Assembly: GCF_000513895.2 (NCBI RefSeq)
Contig: NZ_CP165782.1
Span: 682,001-746,000 of the forward strand
DNA: 64,000 nt
From: Ensifer sp. WSM1721
Lineage (GTDB): Bacteria > Pseudomonadota > Alphaproteobacteria > Rhizobiales > Rhizobiaceae
Reading direction: 5' to 3'
Positions 18,320-27,391 of the stretch are shown piece by piece (within the stretch, counting starts at the first letter, position 1; every line of letters begins with the position of its first letter). The position numbers were made by a program, and so were the translations under genes. A model generated the notes under the pieces. It ran no database searches and had not been told where the DNA came from. It worked only from the letters and a program-made list of their open reading frames with translations.

Positions 18320-19057
18320 TCACATGCCGAGCCGGCCAACGGCCGGTATCTTGAAGCCGGGCCTTGCAATATCGAGCCCGGCCACCAAGCCCATGAAATG
18401 CAGTTCCAAGCCGCTGCGCCAGCCCGCAGAAATGCCGGCGAGGCCATAGAGTGTCGCATGGACGTCGAGCCCGTCGGCATCGACCTGGAAGAGCCTGGCC
18501 TCCGGCAGGTAATTGCGACCGACCGCATCGGGCGGCAGCACGGCGTCGAGCTCGGGCACGGAGCGCAGCACATGGGCAACGAAAGTGTTGGAGTTCGGCC
18601 CCGGCCAGATGCGATAGGCGCCGGGCGCTGAATAGGGATAGGCGGCAATCGCCTGCTCGACCTTGGGAATGAGCCGCTCCGCTTCCTCGCCTGTGACCGA
18701 TACCACCAAGCGCGGCTCGTTCGAGTACCAGCGGGCGTCGGCCAGATAGGCGTTCTTCCGGATCGGACGGCCCCAGCCCACCTTCTCGTAGCGACTGTAG
18801 GTCGGCGCTCCTTCGTACTTGGTGACGATCCACGCGTGGCTTGCCACGGCGCCCTTCATGCCGCCGGTCGTCGCCGAGAAAACGTAAATCGCCGCGCCCG
18901 GGTTCGCCGCTGCCTTGGGCAGAATGCCGGCCGACGACCAATCCGCCTCCCGCCAGCTCTGCGGGCGGTCCTTGAAGTACCATAGACCCGCCGAGGCAAG
19001 CGCTGGCAGCAGATAGACGATGATGAAAGCGATGAAGAGGCGGCGGAGGAATTTCAT
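18320..19057 (-). CDS. DUF3750-family membrane-anchored protein
   Basis: 245 residues; start at 19057 (MKFLRRLFIAFIIVYLLPAL, an N-terminal membrane anchor or signal). The body has conserved aromatic/His segments SHAWIVTKYEGAPTYSRYE and PGPNSNTFVAHVL. The asparagine/serine/His-rich centre resembles NlpC/P60-like or lipid-linked hydrolase folds, but DUF3750 has no assigned function. Longer starts upstream lack membrane-protein character. Stand-alone, converging on the preceding terminator. Confidence 0.75.
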   Translation of the reverse strand: MKFLRRLFIAFIIVYLLPALASAGLWYFKDRPQSWREADWSSAGILPKAAANPGAAIYVFSATTGGMKGAVASHAWIVTKYEGAPTYSRYEKVGWGRPIRKNAYLADARWYSNEPRLVVSVTGEEAERLIPKVEQAIAAYPYSAPGAYRIWPGPNSNTFVAHVLRSVPELDAVLPPDAVGRNYLPEARLFQVDADGLDVHATLYGLAGISAGWRSGLELHFMGLVAGLDIARPGFKIPAVGRLGM

Positions 19058-19182
19058 CGACAACGTCTTTTCTGCGGGTGGAAACCTGATAGATGCATAA
19101 CCGGAAGTACGCGGATAAGGAAAGTGGGTGCTTCTTTTGCCCGCATTCCGCTCAAGCAATGATGGAAATTTGAGGGCAGTGC

Positions 19183-20190
19183 ATGTCGAATCCCGTTCTG
19201 GTCGAAGTGACGCGCGGAAACATGGTCGAAAGCCGCCACCGCGGCATGGTCGTCGCCGTCGATGGCGACGGCAATGAGCTGTTTTCGCTGGGTGACGCGG
19301 ATGCCGCCGTGTTCCCGCGTTCCGCCTGCAAGGCGATGCAGGCCCTGCCGCTCATGGAAAGTGGCGCCGCGGACGCCTATCGCTTCGGTGCCAGGGAACT
19401 GGCGCTTGCCTGTTCATCACACTCCGGCGAGCCGGAACATGTGGCGCTCGCGGCCGAGATGCTGGCTGCCGCGGGGAGAGACGTCGGCGCGCTCGAATGC
19501 GGCGCCCACTGGTCTTCCGACCAGGCGACGCTCATCAGCCAGGCCCGCTCGCTGGAGAAGCCGAGCGCGCTGCACAACAATTGCTCCGGCAAACATGCCG
19601 GCTTCATCTGCGCCTGCTGCCATTCCGGCACGGAAGTCAGGGGTTACATCGGCTACGATCATCCGATCCAGCAGGAAATTCGCGGGGTCATGGAGGACCT
19701 GACCGGAGCAATCCTGGCGCGCGACAATTGCGGCGTCGACGGCTGCTCGATACCGACCTATGCGGTACCGCTGAAGGGGCTTGCCCACGGTTTTGCAAAG
19801 ATGGCGACGGGTGCCGGTCTCGGGGCGGAGCGGGCGCGCGCTTCGAAGCGTCTGATCGATGCCTGCATGGCCGAACCCTTCTACGTCGCCGGTACCAAGC
19901 GCGCCTGCACGCGGCTGATGAACACCGCGCCCGGTCGCATCTTCGCCAAGACCGGTGCCGAGGGCGTCTTCTGCGCCGCCATTCCGGAGAAGGGCATAGG
20001 CATCGCGCTCAAATGCGAAGACGGCACGACCCGGGCCGCCGAGGCGATGGTCGCGGCGACGCTTGCCCGCTTCTTCGCGGACGAGCCGCAGGTTCACGCC
20101 GCGCTGATGGCTCAGGCCAACCACTCGATGCACAATTGGAACCGTATGCATGTCGGCAACGTGCGCGTGACCGAGGCCTTTATCGCGTGA
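19183..20190 (+). CDS. Rhizobium-type L-asparaginase
   Basis: A 335-residue enzyme of the asparaginase II class found in Rhizobium etli, unrelated to the E. coli enzymes and folded like serine beta-lactamases. Characteristic motifs are RSACKAMQ (Ser-x-x-Lys pair), HNNCSGKHAG (Cys, Ser, Lys) and DNCGVDGCS (zinc/cysteine site). It hydrolyses L-asparagine to aspartate and ammonia. No signal peptide, so cytosolic. A truncated repeat starts right after the stop. Confidence 0.9.
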   Translation: MSNPVLVEVTRGNMVESRHRGMVVAVDGDGNELFSLGDADAAVFPRSACKAMQALPLMESGAADAYRFGARELALACSSHSGEPEHVALAAEMLAAAGRDVGALECGAHWSSDQATLISQARSLEKPSALHNNCSGKHAGFICACCHSGTEVRGYIGYDHPIQQEIRGVMEDLTGAILARDNCGVDGCSIPTYAVPLKGLAHGFAKMATGAGLGAERARASKRLIDACMAEPFYVAGTKRACTRLMNTAPGRIFAKTGAEGVFCAAIPEKGIGIALKCEDGTTRAAEAMVAATLARFFADEPQVHAALMAQANHSMHNWNRMHVGNVRVTEAFIA

Positions 20191-20191
20191 C

Positions 20192-20264
20192 CTACAGCGC
20201 CGCGCGTCTTATCCGACGCGCAAAGATTGCTGCAGCACTTTGAATTGCTTGAGGAAACATGCAG
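20192..20264 (-). repeat. Intergenic repeat family A, internally deleted copy
   Basis: Begins CTACAGCGCCGCGCGTC one base after the asparaginase stop. It keeps the CTACAG hairpin and the GCACTTTGAATTGC core but lacks most of the TTAAAT hairpin. Reverse orientation relative to the copies at 28190, 32254 and 43244. Confidence 0.7.
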
Positions 20265-20282
20265 CAGCGTTCGCAAATCTCG

Positions 20283-21035
20283 CTATGCCGTGATCAATGT
20301 CGTGCTCCCGTCCTGATAGGGCGATAGAAGATCGGCTTCCATATCCGCGGGCACGACGAGGCCGGCGAGCTCGCCGACGCTCATGATGCGGTGGGGAGAG
20401 GCGGCGCCGAATTTCTCCGGCGTGGCGAGCACGTAGGTTTCAGCCGTATGCCGGGCGATCGCCCGCTTGATCGCCGCCTCCTCGTAGTCTCCGGTCGAAA
20501 GCCCGTGCGCGGGGTGAATGCCGGTGACCCCGAGAAAGAAAATATCGGCCCGAATTTGTTCGATTGCCGAGAGTGCCGCGGCGCCGGTCGTCACCATCGA
20601 ATGCTTGTAGAGCCGGCCGCCGATCAGGACCACCTCCGCATCATGACGCTCGAGCTCTGCGGCGATCGTCGGGCTATGGGTGACTATGGTGACGCGGAGG
20701 TCGTACGGCAACGCGCGAGCGATCTCTGCATTGGTCGTACCGCCATCGAGAAAAACGACCTGACCCGGCTTGACGAGCTCCGCCGCGCGGCGGCCGAGCC
20801 GGCGCTTGATGTTGCCGGCGATAGCCTGGCGGGCGGCAAAATCCGGAAGCGGCGGCGTCAGCGGCAGGGCTCCTCCATGAACCCGCTTCAACAGGCCCTC
20901 GGCCGCCATTTCTCTGAGGTCGCGACGGATCGTGTCTTCCGAAAGGCCGAGCTCGTCGGCGAGCGCCTTTGCAACGAGCTGCCCGTCGCGTGCAAGTCTT
21001 GCCGAGATCATGGCTCGTCTCTGTGTCGTCAGCAT
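20283..21035 (-). CDS. DeoR-family transcriptional regulator
   Basis: 250 residues. The N-terminal winged HTH (about 5-58; LVAKALADELGLSEDTIRRD) is followed by KRVHGGA and a sugar-phosphate-sensing isomerase-like domain (FLDGGTTNAEIA, THSPTIA, IGGRLYKHSMVTTG). No sugar operon adjoins. It is divergent from a DUF4406 gene with a palindrome between them, so autoregulation and control of that gene are plausible. Confidence 0.88.
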   Translation of the reverse strand: MLTTQRRAMISARLARDGQLVAKALADELGLSEDTIRRDLREMAAEGLLKRVHGGALPLTPPLPDFAARQAIAGNIKRRLGRRAAELVKPGQVVFLDGGTTNAEIARALPYDLRVTIVTHSPTIAAELERHDAEVVLIGGRLYKHSMVTTGAAALSAIEQIRADIFFLGVTGIHPAHGLSTGDYEEAAIKRAIARHTAETYVLATPEKFGAASPHRIMSVGELAGLVVPADMEADLLSPYQDGSTTLITA

Positions 21036-21082
21036 TGATTCCTCCTTGACTCTTCACGAAATTGCATGAATCCTCATGACAT

Positions 21083-21100
21083 TTCCAGAAATATCTGGAA
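21083..21100. promoter_or_regulatory. Palindrome between DeoR regulator and DUF4406 gene
   Basis: TTCCAGA (21083-21089), AATA, TCTGGAA (21094-21100). It lies 30 bases before the plus-strand gene and 48 before the DeoR start, a good position for an operator shared by both. Confidence 0.45.
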
Positions 21101-21130
21101 TTTTCGTGCAAAAAATCATGGAGAAAAGTC

Positions 21131-21502
21131 ATGCTTATTCTGATTGCTGGACCCTACCGCTCGGGTACGGGCGACGATCCGGCCAAAATGGCGGCTAACT
21201 TGAAGCGTCTGGAGGAGCCGTCTTACGCGCTCTTCAAGGCGGGGCACGTGCCGATGATCGGCGAATGGGTGGCCTTGCCGGTGTGGCATGCAGCGGGCGG
21301 GCGCCATGTGGGCGACGATCTCTATGAGGAGATCTTTCATCCCGTGGCCGGCCGCTTACTCGCCCTTTGCGACGCCGTACTGCGGTTGCCCGGCGACTCG
21401 AAGGGAGCGGATAATGACGTGCGCATCGCGCGCGAACGCGGCATTCCGGTCTATTATCGTCTTGAGGACGTGCCGGGCTGCGCCGGTACGCTGGTCGCGT
21501 AA
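21131..21502 (+). CDS. DUF4406-like nucleoside deoxyribosyltransferase-fold protein
   Basis: 123 residues, starting at ATG 21131 after GGAG. It opens with ILIAGPYRSG, the nucleotide-loop signature of the nucleoside 2-deoxyribosyltransferase superfamily, and later has CDAVLRLPGDSKGADNDV, the usual second motif (RxPGxSxGA/D). It is small and cytosolic, and the substrate is unknown. Divergent from the DeoR regulator, which may control it. Confidence 0.75.
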   Translation: MLILIAGPYRSGTGDDPAKMAANLKRLEEPSYALFKAGHVPMIGEWVALPVWHAAGGRHVGDDLYEEIFHPVAGRLLALCDAVLRLPGDSKGADNDVRIARERGIPVYYRLEDVPGCAGTLVA

Positions 21503-21619
21503 GCACAGGGGCCGGCGGATCGCCGCCGCCGGACCTTCCGCCCTTGTCAATCGCGGCGATTTCATCTCTTCTGCAAAGGCAATTCGCGCTTCCGCGCCGC
21601 CACCTTGAGAGGCAGAACG

Positions 21620-22240
21620 ATGCTGAAACTGTTTTATACGCCCGGGACCTGTTCACTTGCCTCGCATATCGCGCTCGAGGAGGCCGGAGCGGCCTATGAA
21701 GCGCATCGTATCGATTTTTCCAAGGCCGAGCAGACGAAGCCCGAATATCTCGCCATCAATCCGAAAGGGAGGGTGCCGGCGCTCGTGACCGATCGCGGCA
21801 TCTTGACCGAAACACCGGCCATCCTCGCCTATATCGCTCAGAGCTTTCCCGAGGCGCGGCTTGCGCCGCTCGAGGACGCGTTCGAGTTTGCGCGGCTGCA
21901 GTCGTTCCTGAGCTACCTCTGCTCGACGGTGCATGTCGCCCATGCTCATGCGCGGCGAGCGGCACGCTGGGCCGATGACCCGGCTGCGCACGAGGCGATG
22001 AAGGCGAAAGTGCCGCAGAATATGGCCGATTGCTCCGATCTGATAGAGCGTGCGATGTTCGCCGGCCCCTTCGTGATGGGCGAAAACTATTCGATCGCCG
22101 ATCCCTATCTCTTCACGATTGCTAGTTGGCTCGAGGCGGACGGCGTCGATCCGGCGCGCTTCCCGAAGATCCTCGATCATCGCAACCGAATGGCCGCGCG
22201 GCCCGCCGTCGCCAAGGTGCTGGCGGTCGTGCAGTCATGA
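21620..22240 (+). CDS. Glutathione S-transferase family protein
   Basis: 206 residues, starting at ATG 21620. N-terminal thioredoxin-like domain (KLFYTPGTCSLASHIALEEAG, Cys/Ser at the glutathione site; PKGRVPAL with cis-proline; LTETPAIL) and an all-helical C-terminal domain (SIADPYLF). It fits the beta class. Independent gene. Confidence 0.88.
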   Translation: MLKLFYTPGTCSLASHIALEEAGAAYEAHRIDFSKAEQTKPEYLAINPKGRVPALVTDRGILTETPAILAYIAQSFPEARLAPLEDAFEFARLQSFLSYLCSTVHVAHAHARRAARWADDPAAHEAMKAKVPQNMADCSDLIERAMFAGPFVMGENYSIADPYLFTIASWLEADGVDPARFPKILDHRNRMAARPAVAKVLAVVQS

Positions 22241-22249
22241 TACCGCGGG

Positions 22250-22615
22250 TCAGGTCGGGCTGGAGATGCCAAAGCGATCCGCCAGCCGTTTCGGCGCTTT
22301 TTCGCGCCAAGCGGCAATCAGCCGTTGCGTCAGCGCGTCGTCGTCGATGACCGAGAGCCTGACCAACATCGCCGGCCATCCCTTGTAATGGTCGGTCTCG
22401 AAGAAGAGCGACGGGTCGAGCTCCATCAGCATCTCCTTTTCTTCGAGCGCACACATCACCACCAGCGTCTCGGCGTCCTTCATCCGTACGAAGCTCTTGC
22501 CTTTGACGAGTAGCGCCGGCGTCCCATAGGACGTGCCGACGGTCATTTCCGGTAGCCTCGCGGCTTCTGCAAGCCGCCGCACGCGCTCGAAGGAACGCTT
22601 CATCTCGTCCGTCAT
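22250..22615 (-). CDS. MmcQ/YjbR family DNA-binding-fold protein
   Basis: A 121-residue protein of the YjbR (CyaY-like fold) family with typical segments GTPALLVKGKSFVRM and FFETDHYKGWPAMLVRL. Members are small, soluble and of uncertain function. It converges with the GST gene upstream, with 9 bases between stops. Confidence 0.85.
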   Translation of the reverse strand: MTDEMKRSFERVRRLAEAARLPEMTVGTSYGTPALLVKGKSFVRMKDAETLVVMCALEEKEMLMELDPSLFFETDHYKGWPAMLVRLSVIDDDALTQRLIAAWREKAPKRLADRFGISSPT

Positions 22616-22674
22616 GGATTTCCTCGGTCAAACGGGAAGGACGTTGCGGATCATAGCTCAGCCGCCGTCGCCGA

Positions 22675-22872
22675 TCACGTGTGGTCGCAAGCCCCGCTCG
22701 CCGCAGCGTGCGGCCATGGCCATCCGGGAAACGGCAGGTCCGCCAGCGCGCGTTCATCCATACGGGCGAGATCGGGATGCTGGAGAGGATCTCGCGACCA
22801 GTCGGAAGGCGTTTCCGCAAGATCGTCAGGGGCGATCCCGACACGTTTCAGTATAGAGAAAATCTTCGGCAT
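22675..22872 (-). CDS. Small uncharacterised protein (65 aa)
   Basis: A 65-residue acidic frame beginning MPKIFSILKRVGIAPDDLAE after AAGGATGG. It ends in an Asp/Ala/Trp-rich tail (LADLPFPGWPWPHAA). No domain is recognised. Codon use looks coding and it is divergent from the LysR gene, so it may be that regulator's target. Confidence 0.45.
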   Translation of the reverse strand: MPKIFSILKRVGIAPDDLAETPSDWSRDPLQHPDLARMDERALADLPFPGWPWPHAAASGACDHT

Positions 22873-23033
22873 GGAGCCATCCTTTTTGAGAGCGCGGCAG
22901 TGCCGCGTCTGCGGTCGGACGGGCGGGCAAACCCTTGCGGCCTTTGCTCTCCGTCTGGACTCTTACAGCAGGATCCGCCTGTCCGCCGAAATTTACAATT
23001 GAGATTACCGGGCCTTGCTTTTAGAAAAACTAT

Positions 23034-23969
23034 ATGAAGGACCTGAACACGATTCACCTGAACGGGCTACGCGCGGCGGAGGCGGTCGGTCGGCTGGGTT
23101 CGCTCGCCGCCGCGGCCGACGAACTCGGCGTGACGCCTGGCGCCGTCAGTCAGCAGATTGCCAAGACGGAGGCGCAGCTTGGGCGTGCGCTCTTCGAGCG
23201 CTCGCCGCGCGGACTCGTGGTAACCGATAGCGCCCGCCCGCTCATGATGCGGCTCTCGAATGCTTTTGCGGAACTCGCCGAAGCCGTCGCGCAGGTGCGT
23301 CGTCGCGACGAGTCGGTATTGACGGTGTCGGTAGCGCCGGTCTTTGCGGCTCGCTGGCTGGTCTATCGGCTGAACCGCTTCGCCGAGCGCCATCCGGGGA
23401 TACGGCTCCGAATCGATGCTACGACGAGACTTGCCAATCTCGAAACGTCCGACGTGGATCTCGCCATCCGCGTCGGGGCGGGCGGCTGGCCGGGTGTGCG
23501 CTCCGAGCTGCTTCTCGAACAGGAGGTCTTTCCCGTCTGCTCACCGGCGCTCGCTGCCGGACTGCGTGTTCCGGCCGACATTTTGAAGTTGCCGGCCGTC
23601 ATCGACGAGCATGCGATGTTTTCGTGGGAGGTATGGCTGAAGGCAGCCGGTCTTTCCGGCGCCCAGATGACCGTGCGCCACACCTTCAACGATGCGTCGC
23701 TCGCGCTCGACGCGGCCATTGCCGGCCAGGGCGTGATGATTGCCTGGCAGACGCTCGCTGGCTATGCGGTGATGAAGGGCAGTCTGGTGGCGCCGTTCGG
23801 CATCCGCGCCAAGACCGGCTTCGCCCATTACTTCGTCACCTCTGCTTCGCGACGCGAAAGCAAGGGCGTAATTGCATTCAAGCAATGGGTGCGCGAGGAG
23901 GTGGAAGAGGGAATGCGCGAGCTCGACTCTATTCCGGTTCCCTCAGCCGTTCCTCCATCATCGCCTTGA
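23034..23969 (+). CDS. LysR-family regulator (GcvA-like)
   Basis: 311 residues. N-terminal HTH (about 8-65; [21 protein letters not shown]) and periplasmic-binding-like effector domain ([22 protein letters not shown], the GcvA-type pattern). The ribosome site is weak. Its 3' end overlaps the convergent GST gene by 41 bases, so both proteins' C-termini are encoded on the same DNA. Confidence 0.88.
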   Translation: MKDLNTIHLNGLRAAEAVGRLGSLAAAADELGVTPGAVSQQIAKTEAQLGRALFERSPRGLVVTDSARPLMMRLSNAFAELAEAVAQVRRRDESVLTVSVAPVFAARWLVYRLNRFAERHPGIRLRIDATTRLANLETSDVDLAIRVGAGGWPGVRSELLLEQEVFPVCSPALAAGLRVPADILKLPAVIDEHAMFSWEVWLKAAGLSGAQMTVRHTFNDASLALDAAIAGQGVMIAWQTLAGYAVMKGSLVAPFGIRAKTGFAHYFVTSASRRESKGVIAFKQWVREEVEEGMRELDSIPVPSAVPPSSP

Positions 23970-24588
23970 ATGCGGGACGCGACTGGCACCGCGCCAGCCA
24001 GGCCGTGACGCGTGGGTGCCTGTCGAAAAGGGCGGTCTGGCTCATCGTGTAGCGGAAGACTTCCGCCAGGTTAAGGTCGGCGACCGTGAAGCGCTCGCCG
24101 ACGACGTAGTCGCGGCCGGCAAGGTGCCCCTCAAGCACGGCGAAGGCTTTTTCGAGCGACTGTGAGCAGGTGTCGATCAGTGCCCGGCCTTCGGGTGTGT
24201 TCTCGATGCCGTTGTCATAGGCAAGAACGATCTTGACCGCATGCGGCTCTACCTCCGTCGCCGCCCACATGGTCCAGCTGCCGATCTGCCCTTCCTCGCC
24301 GATGTCGGCTGGGCCCAGCGGCCCGCCATATTTGCGGGCGAGATAGAGATTGTTGGCGAGCGATTCCGTCAGTACCAGACCTTCGTCTTCGATTGCCGGA
24401 ATGAGACCCATCGGATTGACGGCAAGGAAGTCCGGCGATTTGGTATTCAGAGGAGCCTCCGCCGCCAACGGGTCGCTGAGGCGGCGCGCCTGGATCACCG
24501 GCGCGGATTTGAAAGGAATGCCGAGTTCGCGCGCCATCCAGTAGTTGCGCGACGCGCGCGAGCGGTAAACTCCATAGATCGTCAGCAT
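23929..24588 (-). CDS. Glutathione S-transferase family protein
   Basis: 219 residues, starting at ATG 24588 ([19 protein letters not shown]) after GGAGAGG; upstream starts give no sensible extension. Thioredoxin-like N-domain ([22 protein letters not shown]) and helical C-domain ([11 protein letters not shown]). It overlaps the LysR gene end to end, a likely regulator/target or antisense relation. Confidence 0.85.
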   Translation of the reverse strand: MLTIYGVYRSRASRNYWMARELGIPFKSAPVIQARRLSDPLAAEAPLNTKSPDFLAVNPMGLIPAIEDEGLVLTESLANNLYLARKYGGPLGPADIGEEGQIGSWTMWAATEVEPHAVKIVLAYDNGIENTPEGRALIDTCSQSLEKAFAVLEGHLAGRDYVVGERFTVADLNLAEVFRYTMSQTALFDRHPRVTAWLARCQSRPAFKAMMEERLREPE

Positions 24589-24788
24589 CTCGGCCTCTCC
24601 GTTTGCGATTGATGGATCCCTTAAGCAATTGCCGCCGTTGGCAAAAGCGGCCGCCATTGATAGGCGCATGAAATCTTTTGATGCGACATCTCCGGAGAAC
24701 CTTTAGACGATTTTTCGCTGCGGAATTTAGGGAAGTATAACTTCTCACAACTAAACCTAAGCGAGCGTCGCTCTCCCGGAGGCTGTGC

Positions 24789-27122
24789 TTGTCAAGGAAA
24801 ACGTCCCGCAACACCCGTTATGCCGCCCTGAACGCCGGCGACAACGTGGAGACGCGCCGGCTGATCGATGCCGGCAACCGCCTGGCTGAAGAGGTGGCGC
24901 GCATCTTTCCGCGCGAGCCCGACATCGCCGACCGCCACTACTGGCTGGAGACGATGATCAACCATGTGCCGGACTACATCTATGCGAAGGACCTCGAAGG
25001 GCGCTTTCTCATCGCCAACGACGTGACCGTCGCCGATAACGGTCTTGAAAGCTTGCGGGATCTCGTCGGCAAGACCGATTTCGACCTGCACCCGCACGAA
25101 TTCGCCCAGGCCGTCGCCGACACGGAACGGCGGGTGATCGAGACCGGCGAACCGATCTTCGGCATCGAGGAGCGGGCAATCGTGACCAAGGGACGCGACC
25201 GTTGGCTGATGACCTCGAAAGTGCCGTTGCGCAGCAAGAGCGGCAAGATCGTCGGCACCGTCGGCATATCTCGCGATATCAGCGACCGCAAGGAGGCAGA
25301 GCGTCTGCTCGAAGGCCAGGCGCGCCTATTGGAAATGATCGCCGAGGGCGAGCCGCTTGGTGAATTCTTCGATGAGCTGATCCTGCTGATCGAAGCGCTG
25401 CTGCCTGGCATTCGGGGGTCGATTCTGCTCCTCTCGGATGATGGCGGGCATCTTCTGCACGGCGCAGCCCCGAACCTCGACGAGGGCTATTGCGCCGCGA
25501 TCCATCGCGCCGAGATCGGTCCGGTGGCCGGCTCCTGCGGAACGGCGGCCTGGCGCGGCGAACAGGTGATCGTTTCCGATGTTTTTGCCGATCCGCTTTG
25601 GCAGGACTACGCGCATCTTCTGAGGCCCTCCGGCCTGAGGTCCTGCTGGTCGACGCCGATTCTCTCGCGCGAGCGCAAGGTGCTCGGCACCTTCGCCCTC
25701 TACTCGCGTGAGGTGGGTACGCCGAGTGAGCGGCAGCAGGAACTGATCGCAATGGCCGTCCATCTGGCCGGGATCGCGATCGAGCGCAAGCGCGCTGAAG
25801 ACAGAATCGGTTTCATGGCGCATCACGACTCCCTGACGGGCCTGCCTAATCGCGTCCTCTTCGAGGAGCAGGTTACCGGTATGCTCGAAGCAATCCGCGG
25901 ACGGGACCAGTGGGCGGTGCTCGCGTTTCTCGATCTCGACAACTTCAAGCTGATCAATGACGGCCTCGGCCACGCCGCCGGTGACGAACTCTTGAAAGCG
26001 GTGGCCCGGCGCATGCTGGCCGCCGTGCGCAAATCCGATTTCGTCGTGCGCGTGGGCGGCGACGAATTCATCATTCTGCTGAACGGCCTGCCGAAGGAGC
26101 GCGACGTCGTGCTGTCGCGCCTGGAGGATATCCGGGCGGAGATCGCCATGCCGGTGCAGCTCCAGGGCCGCAGCCTGCGGGTCAGCTGCAGCATGGGTGT
26201 CGCCTGCTTCCCGGATCAGGGAAGGACGGTGAGCGAGCTGCTCGCCAATGCCGATACGGCCATGTACCGCGCCAAGGAACTCGGCCGCAACAACCTCCAG
26301 GTCTTCACCGAGGAGATGGCCGCGCGAGCGCACGAGAAACTGCAATGGCAGGAGGAACTGCGGGAAGCAATTGCCCGCGAGGAATTCCTTCTGCATTTCC
26401 AGCCGCAAATGAGCCTCGAAAGCGGCCGCATATTCGCCGCCGAAGCGCTGTTGCGCTGGAAGCACCCGGTGCGCGGCATCATATCGCCGGCGACGTTCAT
26501 TCCGCTTGCCGAAGAGACAGGACTGATCGTACCGATCGGTGATTGGGTCCTGCGCGCTGCCTGCCGTCAGTTGAAGGCATGGCAGGAAGCGGGGTTGCCG
26601 CCATTGATTGTCAGCGCGAATGTTTCGGCCCGGCAGTTCCGCGAAGGCGACTGGGCGGAGCGCGTGGCGGCGATATTGGAGGAAACCGGCCTCGAGGCGC
26701 GCTACCTAGAGCTCGAATTGACCGAAAGCCTGATCATGCAGGACGTTTCCGGGGCGATCGCCACCATGCATGAGCTGGAGGCGATCGGCGTTCATCTGGC
26801 GATCGATGATTTCGGCACCGGCTATTCGAGTCTCAGCGCGCTCAAGCGATTCCCTGTGCGAAGGCTGAAGATCGATCGCTCCTTCGTCGCGGACATCCCA
26901 TCGGATGGCGACGATATGGCAATCACCTCGGCGATCATTTCGCTCGCACAGAAGCTCGGCCTTCGCGTGATCGCCGAGGGCGTCGAGACCCAGGCACAGG
27001 TCGAATTTCTGCAGAAGGCAGGTTGCGACGAGATCCAGGGCTATTTTTTCAGCCGCCCGCTGCCCGCCCACGAATTCGAGTCGTTGCTGCGCCAAGCCGG
27101 CTGCGACGCTGACGGAATCTGA
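24789..27122 (+). CDS. PAS-GAF-GGDEF-EAL cyclic-di-GMP protein
   Basis: 777 residues, starting with TTG 24789 six bases after a perfect GGAGG. Order: PAS domain (about 50-165), GAF domain (about 185-335), GGDEF domain (about 340-500) with intact VGGDEF, EAL domain (about 515-770) with EALLRW, ELELTES, DDFGTGYSS, KIDRSF and AEGVETQ all present. Both synthesis and breakdown of cyclic-di-GMP are therefore possible. No membrane helix, so a cytosolic sensor, with ligand unknown. Contrast with the protein at 15195, which has the reverse order and a degenerate GGDEF. Confidence 0.92.
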   Translation: MSRKTSRNTRYAALNAGDNVETRRLIDAGNRLAEEVARIFPREPDIADRHYWLETMINHVPDYIYAKDLEGRFLIANDVTVADNGLESLRDLVGKTDFDLHPHEFAQAVADTERRVIETGEPIFGIEERAIVTKGRDRWLMTSKVPLRSKSGKIVGTVGISRDISDRKEAERLLEGQARLLEMIAEGEPLGEFFDELILLIEALLPGIRGSILLLSDDGGHLLHGAAPNLDEGYCAAIHRAEIGPVAGSCGTAAWRGEQVIVSDVFADPLWQDYAHLLRPSGLRSCWSTPILSRERKVLGTFALYSREVGTPSERQQELIAMAVHLAGIAIERKRAEDRIGFMAHHDSLTGLPNRVLFEEQVTGMLEAIRGRDQWAVLAFLDLDNFKLINDGLGHAAGDELLKAVARRMLAAVRKSDFVVRVGGDEFIILLNGLPKERDVVLSRLEDIRAEIAMPVQLQGRSLRVSCSMGVACFPDQGRTVSELLANADTAMYRAKELGRNNLQVFTEEMAARAHEKLQWQEELREAIAREEFLLHFQPQMSLESGRIFAAEALLRWKHPVRGIISPATFIPLAEETGLIVPIGDWVLRAACRQLKAWQEAGLPPLIVSANVSARQFREGDWAERVAAILEETGLEARYLELELTESLIMQDVSGAIATMHELEAIGVHLAIDDFGTGYSSLSALKRFPVRRLKIDRSFVADIPSDGDDMAITSAIISLAQKLGLRVIAEGVETQAQVEFLQKAGCDEIQGYFFSRPLPAHEFESLLRQAGCDADGI

Positions 27123-27391
27123 AGTCGTCAGCGGTTGTACGAGCCATGCCATGATTGTGATCGGAAGTTTACTGACACAAGTTCCGTTCCAGCCATTAAT
27201 GCGAAGCAGAAGCTAAGGAAGCGGTTTCCACTTGCGTCTCGCTGCGACTTATCGGTAACCATCAATATGGCTCCGGAGCGATTCAATCCGGGGCCATCTG
27301 GACCTGACCCCCGGGGCGGAGCATGTGGATACCGACGCACATGGCGCCGCTCTTTACTCCTTCGCCGCACTTTGAAACCCGTTAGAGTTCG

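Noticed and set aside
18108..18983. Minus-strand arginine-rich frame overlapping the DUF3750 gene
   Set aside because: Frame shadow; it also runs through a strong terminator and has no membrane anchor or motif.
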